Shown: positions 35,424 through 42,966 of the stretch, piece after piece
Position numbering within the stretch: position 1 is the first letter of the stretch
Layout: each line of letters opens with the position of its first letter
From: an uncultured Bacteroidota bacterium
GTDB taxonomy: Bacteria > Bacteroidota > Bacteroidia > Bacteroidales > P3
Direction of reading: 5' to 3'
Assembly: GCA_902793295.1 (NCBI GenBank)
Contig: CADBDA010000003.1
Location: 1-64,000 of the forward strand
DNA length: 64,000 nt
Position numbers and translations under genes: made by a program
Notes under the pieces: generated by a model
The model's database searches: none
The model's input: only the letters and a program-made list of their open reading frames with translations
Told to the model about the DNA's origin: nothing

Positions 35424-37166
35424 ATGGCACAAACGACACTCGATGCCACCACGTTGGCAAATGTGAAGACATGGCTCGAAGGAGCATACGACGAAGACAC
35501 CAAGGCCGCCATCCGAAAGATGCAGGCCGAGAACCCCGAGGAGCTCAACGAGAGTTTCTACCGCAGTCTGGAATTCGGCACCGGCGGACTCCGCGGCATC
35601 ATGGGCGTCGGCACCAACCGCATGAACCGCTACACGGTGGGCATGGCCACCCAAGGCCTGGCCAACTATGTGAAAAAATGCTTCCCTGGCGAAGCGCTGA
35701 AAGCCGCCATATCGCACGACAGCCGCAACCACAGCCGCGAATTTGCCGAAATCACCGCCAATGTGCTTGCCGCCAACGGCTTCACGGTGTACCTCTTCGA
35801 CGACATGCGTCCCACTCCCGAGCTCAGCTTTGCCGTGCGCCATTTCCACTGCCAGACGGGTGTCATGCTCACCGCCTCGCACAACCCCAAGGAATATAAC
35901 GGCTACAAAGCCTACTGGAGCGACGGCTGCCAACTGGTGCCGCCCCACGACACCAGCGTCATCGACGAGGTGGAGAAAATCCAATCGCTCAGCGACGTGA
36001 AGTGGAACGGCGGCGAAAGCCGCATCGTCACCATCGGCGCCGAAGTGGACGAGGCCTTCATGAAGGAGATAGAGAAAAACGTGCTGCATCCCGAATGCAT
36101 CAAAGCCCACCACGACATCAAAATCGTCTACACCCCCCTCCATGGAACAGGCATCAAGCTGATACCCACCATGCTGGAGCGCCTGGGATTCACCAATGTC
36201 AACGTCGTGAAAGCGCAAGCCGTGCCCGACGGCAATTTCCCCACCACCCCCTCTCCCAACCCAGAGGAGCATGCCGCCATGAAGATGGCAGTCGACCTGG
36301 CCAAGGAAATCGACGCCGACATCGTCTTTGCCAGCGACCCCGACGCCGACCGCGTGGGAGTGGCCGTCAAAAAACCCGACGGCGAATGGATGCTGCTCAA
36401 CGGCAACCAGACCATGAGCGTGCTCATCTACTACCTCCTCAAGGAATGGAAAGAACAAGGAAAACTCAGCGGCAACGAATTCATCATCAAAACCATCGTC
36501 ACCAGCGAACTGCCGGCCGACATCGCCCGTCGCTATGGTGTGAAAGTCTACGACGTGCTGACCGGCTTCAAATGGATCGGCGCCAAAATCCGTGAGCTGG
36601 AAGGCAAGGAGACCTTCATCGGCGGCGGTGAAGAAAGCTACGGCTACATGATAGGCGACTTTGTGCGCGACAAGGATGCCGTGGGAGCCTGCTCCATGAT
36701 TGCCGAGATTGCCGCTTGGGCCCAATCGAAAGGCAAGACCTTCTTCGACGTGCTGGTGGACCTCTACAAGGAATTCGGATTCTACAAGGAAGGTCTGCTC
36801 AGCGTGGTCCGCAAAGGCAAGAGCGGCGCCGAAGAGATACAGCAGATGATGAAAGACTACCGCGCCAATCCGCCCAAGGAAATCAACGGCAGCAAGGTGG
36901 TCCGCATCCGCGACATCAAGAGCCTTGAAGACAAAGACATGGAAAGCGGTGCTGTGAGCCCCATCAACCTACCGTCTAGCAACGTGCTGCAGTTTTTCAC
37001 CGCCGACGGCAACAAGGTAACCGTCCGCCCCAGCGGCACCGAGCCCAAAATCAAATTCTACTTCGGCGTGAAAGAATGCCTGAGCGCCAAAGAGCGTTTC
37101 GACGAGACCAACGCCAACCTCGATGCCAAGATTGAGGCCATCAAGAAGTCGATGGGACTGGCGTAG
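35424..37166 (+). CDS. Phosphoglucomutase/phosphomannomutase
   Basis: 580 residues, the size of the large bacterial alpha-D-phosphohexomutases. The active-site serine loop is TASHNPKEYNGYK, the metal-binding loop is DPDADRVG, the sugar-binding loop is GGGEESYGYM, and the phosphate-binding loop is RPSGTEPKIKFY. It interconverts hexose 1- and 6-phosphates in the cytoplasm, feeding glycan synthesis. Whether glucose or mannose (or both) is used cannot be read by eye. Confidence 0.93.
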   Translation: MAQTTLDATTLANVKTWLEGAYDEDTKAAIRKMQAENPEELNESFYRSLEFGTGGLRGIMGVGTNRMNRYTVGMATQGLANYVKKCFPGEALKAAISHDSRNHSREFAEITANVLAANGFTVYLFDDMRPTPELSFAVRHFHCQTGVMLTASHNPKEYNGYKAYWSDGCQLVPPHDTSVIDEVEKIQSLSDVKWNGGESRIVTIGAEVDEAFMKEIEKNVLHPECIKAHHDIKIVYTPLHGTGIKLIPTMLERLGFTNVNVVKAQAVPDGNFPTTPSPNPEEHAAMKMAVDLAKEIDADIVFASDPDADRVGVAVKKPDGEWMLLNGNQTMSVLIYYLLKEWKEQGKLSGNEFIIKTIVTSELPADIARRYGVKVYDVLTGFKWIGAKIRELEGKETFIGGGEESYGYMIGDFVRDKDAVGACSMIAEIAAWAQSKGKTFFDVLVDLYKEFGFYKEGLLSVVRKGKSGAEEIQQMMKDYRANPPKEINGSKVVRIRDIKSLEDKDMESGAVSPINLPSSNVLQFFTADGNKVTVRPSGTEPKIKFYFGVKECLSAKERFDETNANLDAKIEAIKKSMGLA

Positions 37167-37187
37167 CGATTTTTGTTAGGCAAGATA

Positions 37188-37222
37188 GGCAGATTAGGCA
37201 TTTTTAGGCATCCTAATCTGCC
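37188..37222. repeat. Perfect 11-bp palindrome after the phosphoglucomutase gene
   Basis: GGCAGATTAGG (37188-37198) pairs with CCTAATCTGCC (37212-37222) around a 13-nt loop. There is no T-run, so it is not a standard terminator, although it starts 22 bp after the stop codon. Confidence 0.6.
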
Positions 37223-37274
37223 CATCCCGCCTAATCTGTCTATCCCGCCTAATTTGCCTAATTTGCCCATTTTT
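37212..37274. repeat. Tandem 18-bp repeats
   Basis: Two full 18-bp units (CCTAATCTGCCCATCCCG at 37212 and a variant at 37230 with two changes) are followed by a third at 37248 in which the 9-bp half CCTAATTTG is doubled. The first unit is also the right arm of the palindrome at 37188. The pattern looks like replication slippage at an intergenic repeat. Confidence 0.7.
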
Positions 37275-37388
37275 CCTGACTCGCCCATCGTCGAGCCATT
37301 GGGGACGGTAGAATAGGTCGCTGAAGTCCTCCAGACAAATCTGACCTATTATATTTTTTTTGTTTTTCCCCATTTCAAAAAAAAAGCG

Positions 37389-37396
37389 TATCTTTG
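37389..37396 (+). promoter_or_regulatory. Candidate -7 element for tnaA leader
   Basis: TATCTTTG matches TAnnTTTG. The nearest TTTG (37359-37362) is 26 nt upstream, longer than usual. If used, transcription starts near 37403 and the tnaA leader is about 210 nt long. Confidence 0.5.
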
Positions 37397-37414
37397 CAGT
37401 TCCAAACTTTGACT

Positions 37415-37489
37415 ATGAACATTACAGACATAAACGCCCGCTTACTTTTCTTAAATATCAAGAAAAGAGACGTTTATTGTATCATGTAG
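37415..37489 (+). CDS. Possible 24-residue leader peptide of tnaA
   Basis: ATG at 37415, TAG at 37487-37489. It begins MNITDINARL and ends DVYCIM; there is no Trp. It would start about 12 nt after the predicted transcription start. A perfect 8-bp inverted repeat (CTTTTCTT 37445-37452 / AAGAAAAG 37460-37467) lies in it. Coding status is unproven. Confidence 0.3.
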   Translation: MNITDINARLLFLNIKKRDVYCIM

Positions 37490-37515
37490 CGGCGTTGCGA
37501 CACACGTCTCACCAA

Positions 37516-37547
37516 CGACATGCGCATACTGAAGCATGTCGATTTTT
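37516..37547 (+). terminator. Terminator-like hairpin (candidate attenuator) in the tnaA leader
   Basis: CGACATGC (37516-37523) pairs perfectly with GCATGTCG (37534-37541) across a 10-nt loop, followed by ATTTTT. An alternative stem, CATGT (37483-37487) and CGTTG (37493-37497) with CAACGACATG (37513-37522), would take up its 5' arm. The two structures exclude each other, as in attenuators. Confidence 0.5.
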
Positions 37548-37591
37548 GGTGTTTTACCCAGTTTGGAAATCATTTTTTTCATTACAAATAA
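37520..37591 (+). CDS. Possible TnaC-like 23-residue leader peptide
   Basis: ATG at 37520, TAA at 37589-37591, 20 nt before tnaA. It begins MRILKH and has a single Trp at position 10 (VDFWCF), coded at 37547-37549. Escherichia coli TnaC is 24 residues, begins MNILHI and has one essential Trp at 12. The start codon lies within the 5' arm of a terminator-like hairpin. TnaC-like control is an inference from length, Trp count and position. Confidence 0.35.
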   Translation: MRILKHVDFWCFTQFGNHFFHYK

Positions 37592-37611
37592 TCAATAAAA
37601 AACGTAATATT

Positions 37612-38988
37612 ATGGAACTTCCATTTGCAGAAGCGTGGAAAATCAAGATGGTTGAACCCATCAAGAAATCCACCCGCGAACAACGCGAAAAATGGCTCAA
37701 CGAAGCCCACCAGAACGTCTTCATGCTGAAAAGCGACTACGTCTACATCGACCTGCTGACCGACAGCGGCACGGGCGCACAGAGCGACCGCCAGTGGGCT
37801 GCCATGATGATGGGCGACGAGAGCTACGGCGGCGCCCGCTCCTTCTACCACATGAAGGACACCATCACCGAACTGACCGGCTTTGAATACGTCATCCCCA
37901 CCCACCAGGGCCGTGCAGCCGAGAACGTGCTGTTCAGCTATCTGGTGAAAGCCGGCAACATCATCCCCGGCAACGCCCACTTCGACACCACCAAGGGCCA
38001 CATCGAGAGCCGCAAGGCTTTCGCCATCGACGTCACAGTCAAAGAGGCTTACGACACCCAGCTTGAAGTTCCCTTCAAAGGTAATGTCGACCTCGAAAAA
38101 CTCGAAAAGATTCTCAAAGAGAACAAGGGCAATGTCCCCTTCATGGTCCTCACCGTCACCAACAACACCGTCGGCGGCCAGCCCGTCAGCATGCAGAACA
38201 TCCGCGAGACCTGCGAACTCTGCCACAAGTACAGTGTGCCTGTCAACGTCGACAGCGCCCGCTTCATCGAGAACGCCTACTTCATCAAGACCCGCGAGAA
38301 GGGCTACGAGAACAAGACCCTGCGCGAAATCGCCCTCGAGATGTTCAGCTACGCCGACTGCATGACCATGAGCGCCAAGAAGGACGGTCTCGTCAACATG
38401 GGCGGTTTCATCGCCACCAACAAGAAAGAATGGTACGAAGGTGCCAAGATGTTCTGCATCCCCTTCGAAGGTTTCCTCACCTATGGCGGTATGAACGGCC
38501 GTGATATGGACGCCCTCGCCGTCGGTCTGAAGGAGAACATAGAGTTTGAGATGGTGGAGACGCGCATCAAGCAGGTCCACTACCTGGCCCAGAAGCTCGA
38601 CGAGTACGGCATCCCCTACCAGCGTCCCGCCGGCGGCCACGCCATCTTCGTCGACGCCGACAAGGTGCTGACCAACATCCCGAAAGAGGAATTCCCCGCT
38701 CAGACCCTGACCTGCGAGCTCTACCTCGAGGCCGGTATCCGCGCCTGCGAAATCGGCTACGTCCTCGCCGACCGTGACCCGGTGACCCGTGAGAACCGCT
38801 TCGGCGGCAACGACTTCGTCCGCCTCTGCATCCCGCGCCGCGTCTACACCAACAACCACATGGACGTCATCGCCGCTGCCCTCAAGAACGTCTACGACCG
38901 TCGCAACGACATCAAACGCGGTCTGGAAATCACCTGGGAGGCTGAACTGATGCGCCACTTCACCTGCCAGTTCAAACGTCTCGGCTAA
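37612..38988 (+). CDS. tnaA: Tryptophanase
   Basis: 458 residues from the ATG at 37612; the 84 upstream codons in frame are leader sequence. This PLP enzyme splits tryptophan to indole, pyruvate and ammonia. The PLP lysine is Lys257 (MSAKKDGLVNMGG), with PTHQGRAAENV and VDSARFIENAYFIK also conserved. The related tyrosine phenol-lyase was considered: it has Arg in the segment IRACEIGYVLADRDP (SMERG in that enzyme) and Phe in its C-terminal RFF, while this protein has Ile and RHF as in tryptophanase. It is a single gene with a long structured leader and a very strong terminator. Indole would be a secreted product. Confidence 0.92.
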   Translation: MELPFAEAWKIKMVEPIKKSTREQREKWLNEAHQNVFMLKSDYVYIDLLTDSGTGAQSDRQWAAMMMGDESYGGARSFYHMKDTITELTGFEYVIPTHQGRAAENVLFSYLVKAGNIIPGNAHFDTTKGHIESRKAFAIDVTVKEAYDTQLEVPFKGNVDLEKLEKILKENKGNVPFMVLTVTNNTVGGQPVSMQNIRETCELCHKYSVPVNVDSARFIENAYFIKTREKGYENKTLREIALEMFSYADCMTMSAKKDGLVNMGGFIATNKKEWYEGAKMFCIPFEGFLTYGGMNGRDMDALAVGLKENIEFEMVETRIKQVHYLAQKLDEYGIPYQRPAGGHAIFVDADKVLTNIPKEEFPAQTLTCELYLEAGIRACEIGYVLADRDPVTRENRFGGNDFVRLCIPRRVYTNNHMDVIAAALKNVYDRRNDIKRGLEITWEAELMRHFTCQFKRLG

Positions 38989-39019
38989 TCGGCCGACCGA
39001 ACGGCAAATACCACTATAC

Positions 39020-39058
39020 AAGAAAGGCTTCGAAACGTGTTTCGAAGCCTTTCTTTTT
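39020..39058 (+). terminator. Rho-independent terminator after tnaA
   Basis: A perfect 16-bp stem (AAGAAAGGCTTCGAAA at 39020-39035, complement at 39040-39055) with a CGTG tetraloop, ending in a T-run. It begins 31 bp after the stop codon. Confidence 0.93.
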
Positions 39059-39149
39059 GAGGGATAGGGCGATTGTCCGATCCGGCGGATGGTCTGTCGC
39101 AGTGCGCAATGGCGCATGCAGCCCGACGATCCTTATAGAGATAGAGGTA

Positions 39150-41327
39150 TCAATCCTTGATGGTCATCTCGTCGATGAGGTTTCTGGCACCGGCATACTT
39201 GTCGATGACCCACAGCATGTAGCGGGTGTCGAGACAGATGCAGCGCTGCAGACGCTCCTCAAAATCGATGTCGCCCGACATGGACTCGCTGTTGCCGTCG
39301 AAGGCCAGGCCGATCAGGTTGCCCTCGCCGTCGATGACAGGACTGCCGCTGTTGCCGCCGGTGATGTCGTTGGTGGTGACAAAGCAGGCAGGCAATTCGC
39401 CGTTCTTGTCGGCATAGCGGCCGAAGTCACGAGCCAAGACGAGTTCCTTGAGACGGGCGGGCACCTCAAATTCGCCACCGGCAGGACCCTCTTTCTGGAG
39501 GACACCGGCTATGGTGGTGTAGTAGGAGTAGGACACGGCGTCGCGCGGGTCGTACGACTTCACGTTGCCGTAGGTCAGTCGGATGGTGGAGTTGGCGTCG
39601 GGGCTCATCAGCTTGCGGCCCTCGTTGAATTGCAGGATGCCGTCGGTGAAATTGCGGATGCCGCGCTGCAGTCCTTCGACCGACGACTGCGGCACCCGGC
39701 TGCGCAGGGTGGTGTAGAGTTCATACACCTGGCTGCCCACCTGGTAGATAGGATCCTTGGCCAGTTTCTTCAGGTCGGGTTTTTCCATGAATTTGCGCAG
39801 GCTCTCCTCGCTGGCGAAGAAGGATTTCTTGTGCATATCGGCCACATATTTCGCGAAATTGCCCTTGTACTTCTTGTGGGCAGCAGTCAGGAACTCCGGC
39901 ATGAACTGCGGATCCATGCGTTCGTAGACATACTGGAACAGGGCCGCTTCGAGACGCTGTTCGATAGTGGCGTCATAGTCCTTGTAGAAAGCGGTGGCCA
40001 TTTCGTTCACCGAGGCCACGACCTGGTCGTGGTAGGCGGCAAATTGGGGGTTGTCGAGCAGTTCGAAGCCTTTGCCCATCTGGAAAGCGGTCCACGGCAG
40101 TTCGGGACCTATCAGCAGACCCTCGATGCAGTAGGTCTGGGCAGCGCTGATGCCGGCACGGTCGGCATAGCCTTTCTCGATCTGCGCAAGGGCCTCGCGA
40201 TAGCGTTTGTCCTTGCCTTGCGCCCAGCTGCGGTAGTCGTCCTCAATCTGACGTTTCACACCCATGGTGTTCAACTGTTTCAAGGCTTTGTTCTGTTCGA
40301 TGCTGTATTTCCAGTAGTTGGAGCACTCGGCATATTTCGAGTCGTATTTGATACGATTGGCCTGGCTTTTGGCCATTTCTTCGCGCAGGATGTTGATTTT
40401 CACCGTGCGGATATCGTAACGCAATTGGTTATCAGCCTCGGTCTCCTTCAGTCCGTAGGAGGTGAGGAAGCGGTCGGTGGTGCCGGGGAAGCCCATCACC
40501 ATGGAGAAATCGCCCTCCTTCAACTCGCGGTTGCTGACAGGGAAGAAATGTTTGGGGTTGAGCGGAACGTTCTCCTCCGCATATTCGGCGGGGCTGCCGT
40601 CGGGAGCGGTATAGATGCGGAACATGGAGAAGTCGCAAGTGTGGCGGGGCCACATCCAGTTGTCGGTGTCGCCGCCGAATTTGCCCATCGACGAGGGAGG
40701 TGCTCCCACCAGGCGGACATCCTTGTAGACAATGTGGACGAAGAGGAAAAACTGGTTGCCGTTGAACATCGGCTCCACATGGGCGTCGTATTGCGTTCCC
40801 TCGACGGCTTTCTTCTCGATATTTTTGCACACCTGGTCAATGGCTTTCTCACGTTCCGACTCGCTCATCTCGTCGCTAAGCGCTGCCTTGACCTGGTCGG
40901 TGACATCCTCCATGCGGATCAGTATCGATGCCGTCATGCCGGGATTAGGCAGTTCCTGGTCCATGCTGTAGGCCCAGAAGCCGTCGCGCAGATAGTCGTG
41001 TCCGACGGTGGAATGCTGCTGCAGCTTCTCGTAGCCGCAGTGGTGGTTGGTGGTCATCAGACCCTTGGGCGAAATGATTTCGCCGGTGCAGAAGTGGTTG
41101 AACGGGCTGCCCTCCTCGCCGAGGCCCACCACGGCATCTTTCAAGCAGCTCTTATTGACATTGTAGATGTCTTCAACGGTCAGTTTGAATCCTGCTTTCT
41201 GCATGTCGGCATAGTTCTTGCCCAACAGCGATAGCAGCCACATGCCTTCGTCGGCGCGTGCGGCAGCAGGCATCAGCATCAATAACGCCAATGCCAAAGT
41301 GATAACTCTAAATTTCATATGGTTCAT
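39150..41327 (-). CDS. S46 family dipeptidyl-peptidase (DPP7-type)
   Basis: 725 residues from 41327 (or 722 from the ATG at 41318). Signal peptide ends AAARA-DEGMW. The S46 signatures are GLMTTNHHCGYE (catalytic His) and TGGNSGSPVIDGEG (catalytic Ser). The residue that sets P1 preference lies in GLAFDGNSE: Gly here, as in DPP7 (hydrophobic P1), whereas DPP11 (Asp/Glu P1) has Arg. It should release dipeptides in the periplasm from peptides made by surface proteases. It stands alone on its strand, converging with tnaA. Confidence 0.92.
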   Translation of the reverse strand: MNHMKFRVITLALALLMLMPAAARADEGMWLLSLLGKNYADMQKAGFKLTVEDIYNVNKSCLKDAVVGLGEEGSPFNHFCTGEIISPKGLMTTNHHCGYEKLQQHSTVGHDYLRDGFWAYSMDQELPNPGMTASILIRMEDVTDQVKAALSDEMSESEREKAIDQVCKNIEKKAVEGTQYDAHVEPMFNGNQFFLFVHIVYKDVRLVGAPPSSMGKFGGDTDNWMWPRHTCDFSMFRIYTAPDGSPAEYAEENVPLNPKHFFPVSNRELKEGDFSMVMGFPGTTDRFLTSYGLKETEADNQLRYDIRTVKINILREEMAKSQANRIKYDSKYAECSNYWKYSIEQNKALKQLNTMGVKRQIEDDYRSWAQGKDKRYREALAQIEKGYADRAGISAAQTYCIEGLLIGPELPWTAFQMGKGFELLDNPQFAAYHDQVVASVNEMATAFYKDYDATIEQRLEAALFQYVYERMDPQFMPEFLTAAHKKYKGNFAKYVADMHKKSFFASEESLRKFMEKPDLKKLAKDPIYQVGSQVYELYTTLRSRVPQSSVEGLQRGIRNFTDGILQFNEGRKLMSPDANSTIRLTYGNVKSYDPRDAVSYSYYTTIAGVLQKEGPAGGEFEVPARLKELVLARDFGRYADKNGELPACFVTTNDITGGNSGSPVIDGEGNLIGLAFDGNSESMSGDIDFEERLQRCICLDTRYMLWVIDKYAGARNLIDEMTIKD

Positions 41328-41364
41328 TTGTTTGAATAATTATTGATTTGTCCGATGGTGGAAA

Positions 41365-41386
41365 CCCTGCCGGCGGCCGACGGCAG
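41365..41386. repeat. Short GC-rich inverted repeat
   Basis: CCTGCCG (41365-41371) and CGGCAGG (41380-41386) pair perfectly with an 8-nt loop, in the 214-bp gap between the lipid kinase and the S46 gene. No T-run on either strand. It may be a transcript-end hairpin for the lipid kinase. The rest of the gap shows nothing clear. Confidence 0.35.
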
Positions 41387-41541
41387 GATGGCAGTTCCGG
41401 GGAAAAACCCGCAACCGTATTATTAACGTTCCAATAGGCCTTTTTATTACACCGCGCCGAAAAGATTCTTTCCGCTCCGCGGCCAACCGATTGGTCGCGA
41501 CCGGCAGAAACGCCGACGGGCCTTCGGCAGCGCCGCTTTCG

Positions 41542-42444
41542 CTACGAAGGGACCACGAAGCGCACGGCGCGAGGCAGCTGCTCGATATGGTAGCGAGCGG
41601 CACGCATCATCTCGCCATCCACCGTAAGGTCTATAGGCTCAGGACTTTCGATATCGACCACCCGGCCACGCAGATAGGTCATCTTGTCGGCTATCTCCGG
41701 CCGTTCCATGAAGGTCCCCTTGCGGTAGTCGCCCAGCATGGTGGCGAACCTATAGAGCGACAAGGGTTTGAAGAGGCAGACCTCTATCAGTCCGTCGTCG
41801 TTGAGCGAACGGGGCGAGCACTGGTAGGCGCCGCCCACATAGCGTCCGTTGCCCATGGTGCAGAGCAGCATCATGCCATTGTGCACCTCCTGTCCGTCGA
41901 CGACGACACGGCACTGTGTGCGCCGTCCGGTGAAGAGCGCCTTGACGATACCCGTGGTGTAGGCGTTGCGTCCGCCTATCAGCCACTTGCGACGCACCTC
42001 GGTCATGGTGCGACAGACCACAGCATCGAACCCGAAATTGCACACATTCAACGAGTAGCGGTCATTCACCCGCATCACATCGACGGCATGGACTTCGCCC
42101 TCAACCAGGCGCTCCAGATCAAGGAAACGGTCGCGTCCGCCATAATACTTCACATAGTCGTTGCCGCTGCCGATAGGCAGACAGGTCATCTCGGCATTGG
42201 GGCAGCCCACCACGCCGCTGACCACCTCGTTGAGGGTTCCGTCGCCCCCACAGGCATAGAAACGGTACTGCTCGTCGGGATGTGCCTCACAGCGTTCCCT
42301 GACAAATCGGGAGGCATCGCCCGCCGAACGGGTCACATAGACCTCGGCAGCGACAGAAGCACCGAGCTGCGACACCCGACGGCGCACCTCCTCGGAGGCA
42401 TCGTGCTTCCCGGCTTGGGGGTTGACGACAAATAGATGTTTCAT
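41542..42444 (-). CDS. Diacylglycerol/lipid kinase family protein
   Basis: 300 residues from the ATG at 42442-42444. The DAGK catalytic domain is shown by the start HLFVVNPQAGKHDASEEV, the ATP-binding ACGGDGTLNEVVSGVVG near residue 63 and the later PIGSGNDYVKYYG. No membrane helix, so the enzyme is cytoplasmic and works at the membrane surface. The substrate could be diacylglycerol, sphingoid base or undecaprenol; Bacteroidota make sphingolipids, so this is open. A full promoter lies upstream at 42497-42527. A longer reading frame upstream includes the promoter and was rejected. Confidence 0.87.
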   Translation of the reverse strand: MKHLFVVNPQAGKHDASEEVRRRVSQLGASVAAEVYVTRSAGDASRFVRERCEAHPDEQYRFYACGGDGTLNEVVSGVVGCPNAEMTCLPIGSGNDYVKYYGGRDRFLDLERLVEGEVHAVDVMRVNDRYSLNVCNFGFDAVVCRTMTEVRRKWLIGGRNAYTTGIVKALFTGRRTQCRVVVDGQEVHNGMMLLCTMGNGRYVGGAYQCSPRSLNDDGLIEVCLFKPLSLYRFATMLGDYRKGTFMERPEIADKMTYLRGRVVDIESPEPIDLTVDGEMMRAARYHIEQLPRAVRFVVPS

Positions 42445-42496
42445 AAGATAGTGTTCTGTTGTTTGCGGCCATCGGTTGTCGGGCCGAATCGGAATG

Positions 42497-42527
42497 CAAA
42501 AGTACAAAGAAAAGCGTATCCTGCAAA
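42497..42527 (-). promoter_or_regulatory. Strong promoter for the lipid kinase gene
   Basis: On the minus strand TTTG (42527-42524), exactly 19 nt, then TACTTTTG (42504-42497), a full -33/-7 match. The leader is about 45 nt. Confidence 0.7.
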
Positions 42528-42620
42528 ATAAAAATCGAAGCCACATACTAATTCCGGATTCTGTGCGTTAACAAAAGTACATTTTAAAAACAGAATTCCG
42601 TAATAATAAAAATTATCCCG

Positions 42621-42938
42621 ATGAAAAAAATCGTTCTTTTCGCCGCTGCCATGACCCTCTGCGCCGGCATCGCTTTCGCTCAGCAACCCACCAAGAAAAA
42701 CACCAACAAGGCCAACACCACCACGACCGCCACGACCAAAGAGGTCAAGAACGAACAACGCCAGCACTGCGGCAACTGCCCCCACCACGCTCAGGGCAAC
42801 AAAAACGCCGAGGCATCGGTGAAAGCCAACACCGACAACAAAAATACGGCCTGCGAAGGCAAGAAAAACTGCTGCAAGAAACAGAACCAGCCCGCCAACA
42901 AGAGCAACAACAGCAACACCGCTGCCGTAAAGAAATAA
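42621..42938 (+). CDS. Small exported Asn/Lys-rich protein with Cys motifs
   Basis: 105 residues with a signal peptide (MKKIVLFAAAMTLCAGIAFAQ). The mature 84 residues are almost only Asn, Lys, Thr, Ala and Gln, with two Cys clusters: QHCGNCPHHA near residues 48-57 and CEGKKNCCKK near 78-87. CxxC followed by HH and a CC pair could bind a metal ion, but no known family fits. It is upstream of lepA (28 bp) and read with it. Composition is low complexity, so the frame deserves proof; the signal peptide argues it is real. Confidence 0.65.
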   Translation: MKKIVLFAAAMTLCAGIAFAQQPTKKNTNKANTTTTATTKEVKNEQRQHCGNCPHHAQGNKNAEASVKANTDNKNTACEGKKNCCKKQNQPANKSNNSNTAAVKK

Positions 42939-42966
42939 TTCTCACCACTAATCCATCCTCTCCACT

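Noticed and set aside
37212..37274. CRISPR array
   Set aside because: The units are 18 bp with no unique spacers between them, and no cas genes are in the window.
37360..37611. 84-codon N-terminal extension of tryptophanase
   Set aside because: It translates leader RNA with hairpins and starts before the predicted transcription start; homologues begin at the internal ATG.
37612..38988. Tyrosine phenol-lyase instead of tryptophanase
   Set aside because: The Arg of the TPL active site is Ile here and the C-terminal motif is RHF rather than RFF, both as in tryptophanase.
39057..41234. 725-codon plus-strand frame across the S46 peptidase gene
   Set aside because: Antisense shadow; the minus strand encodes a clear peptidase with all motifs.
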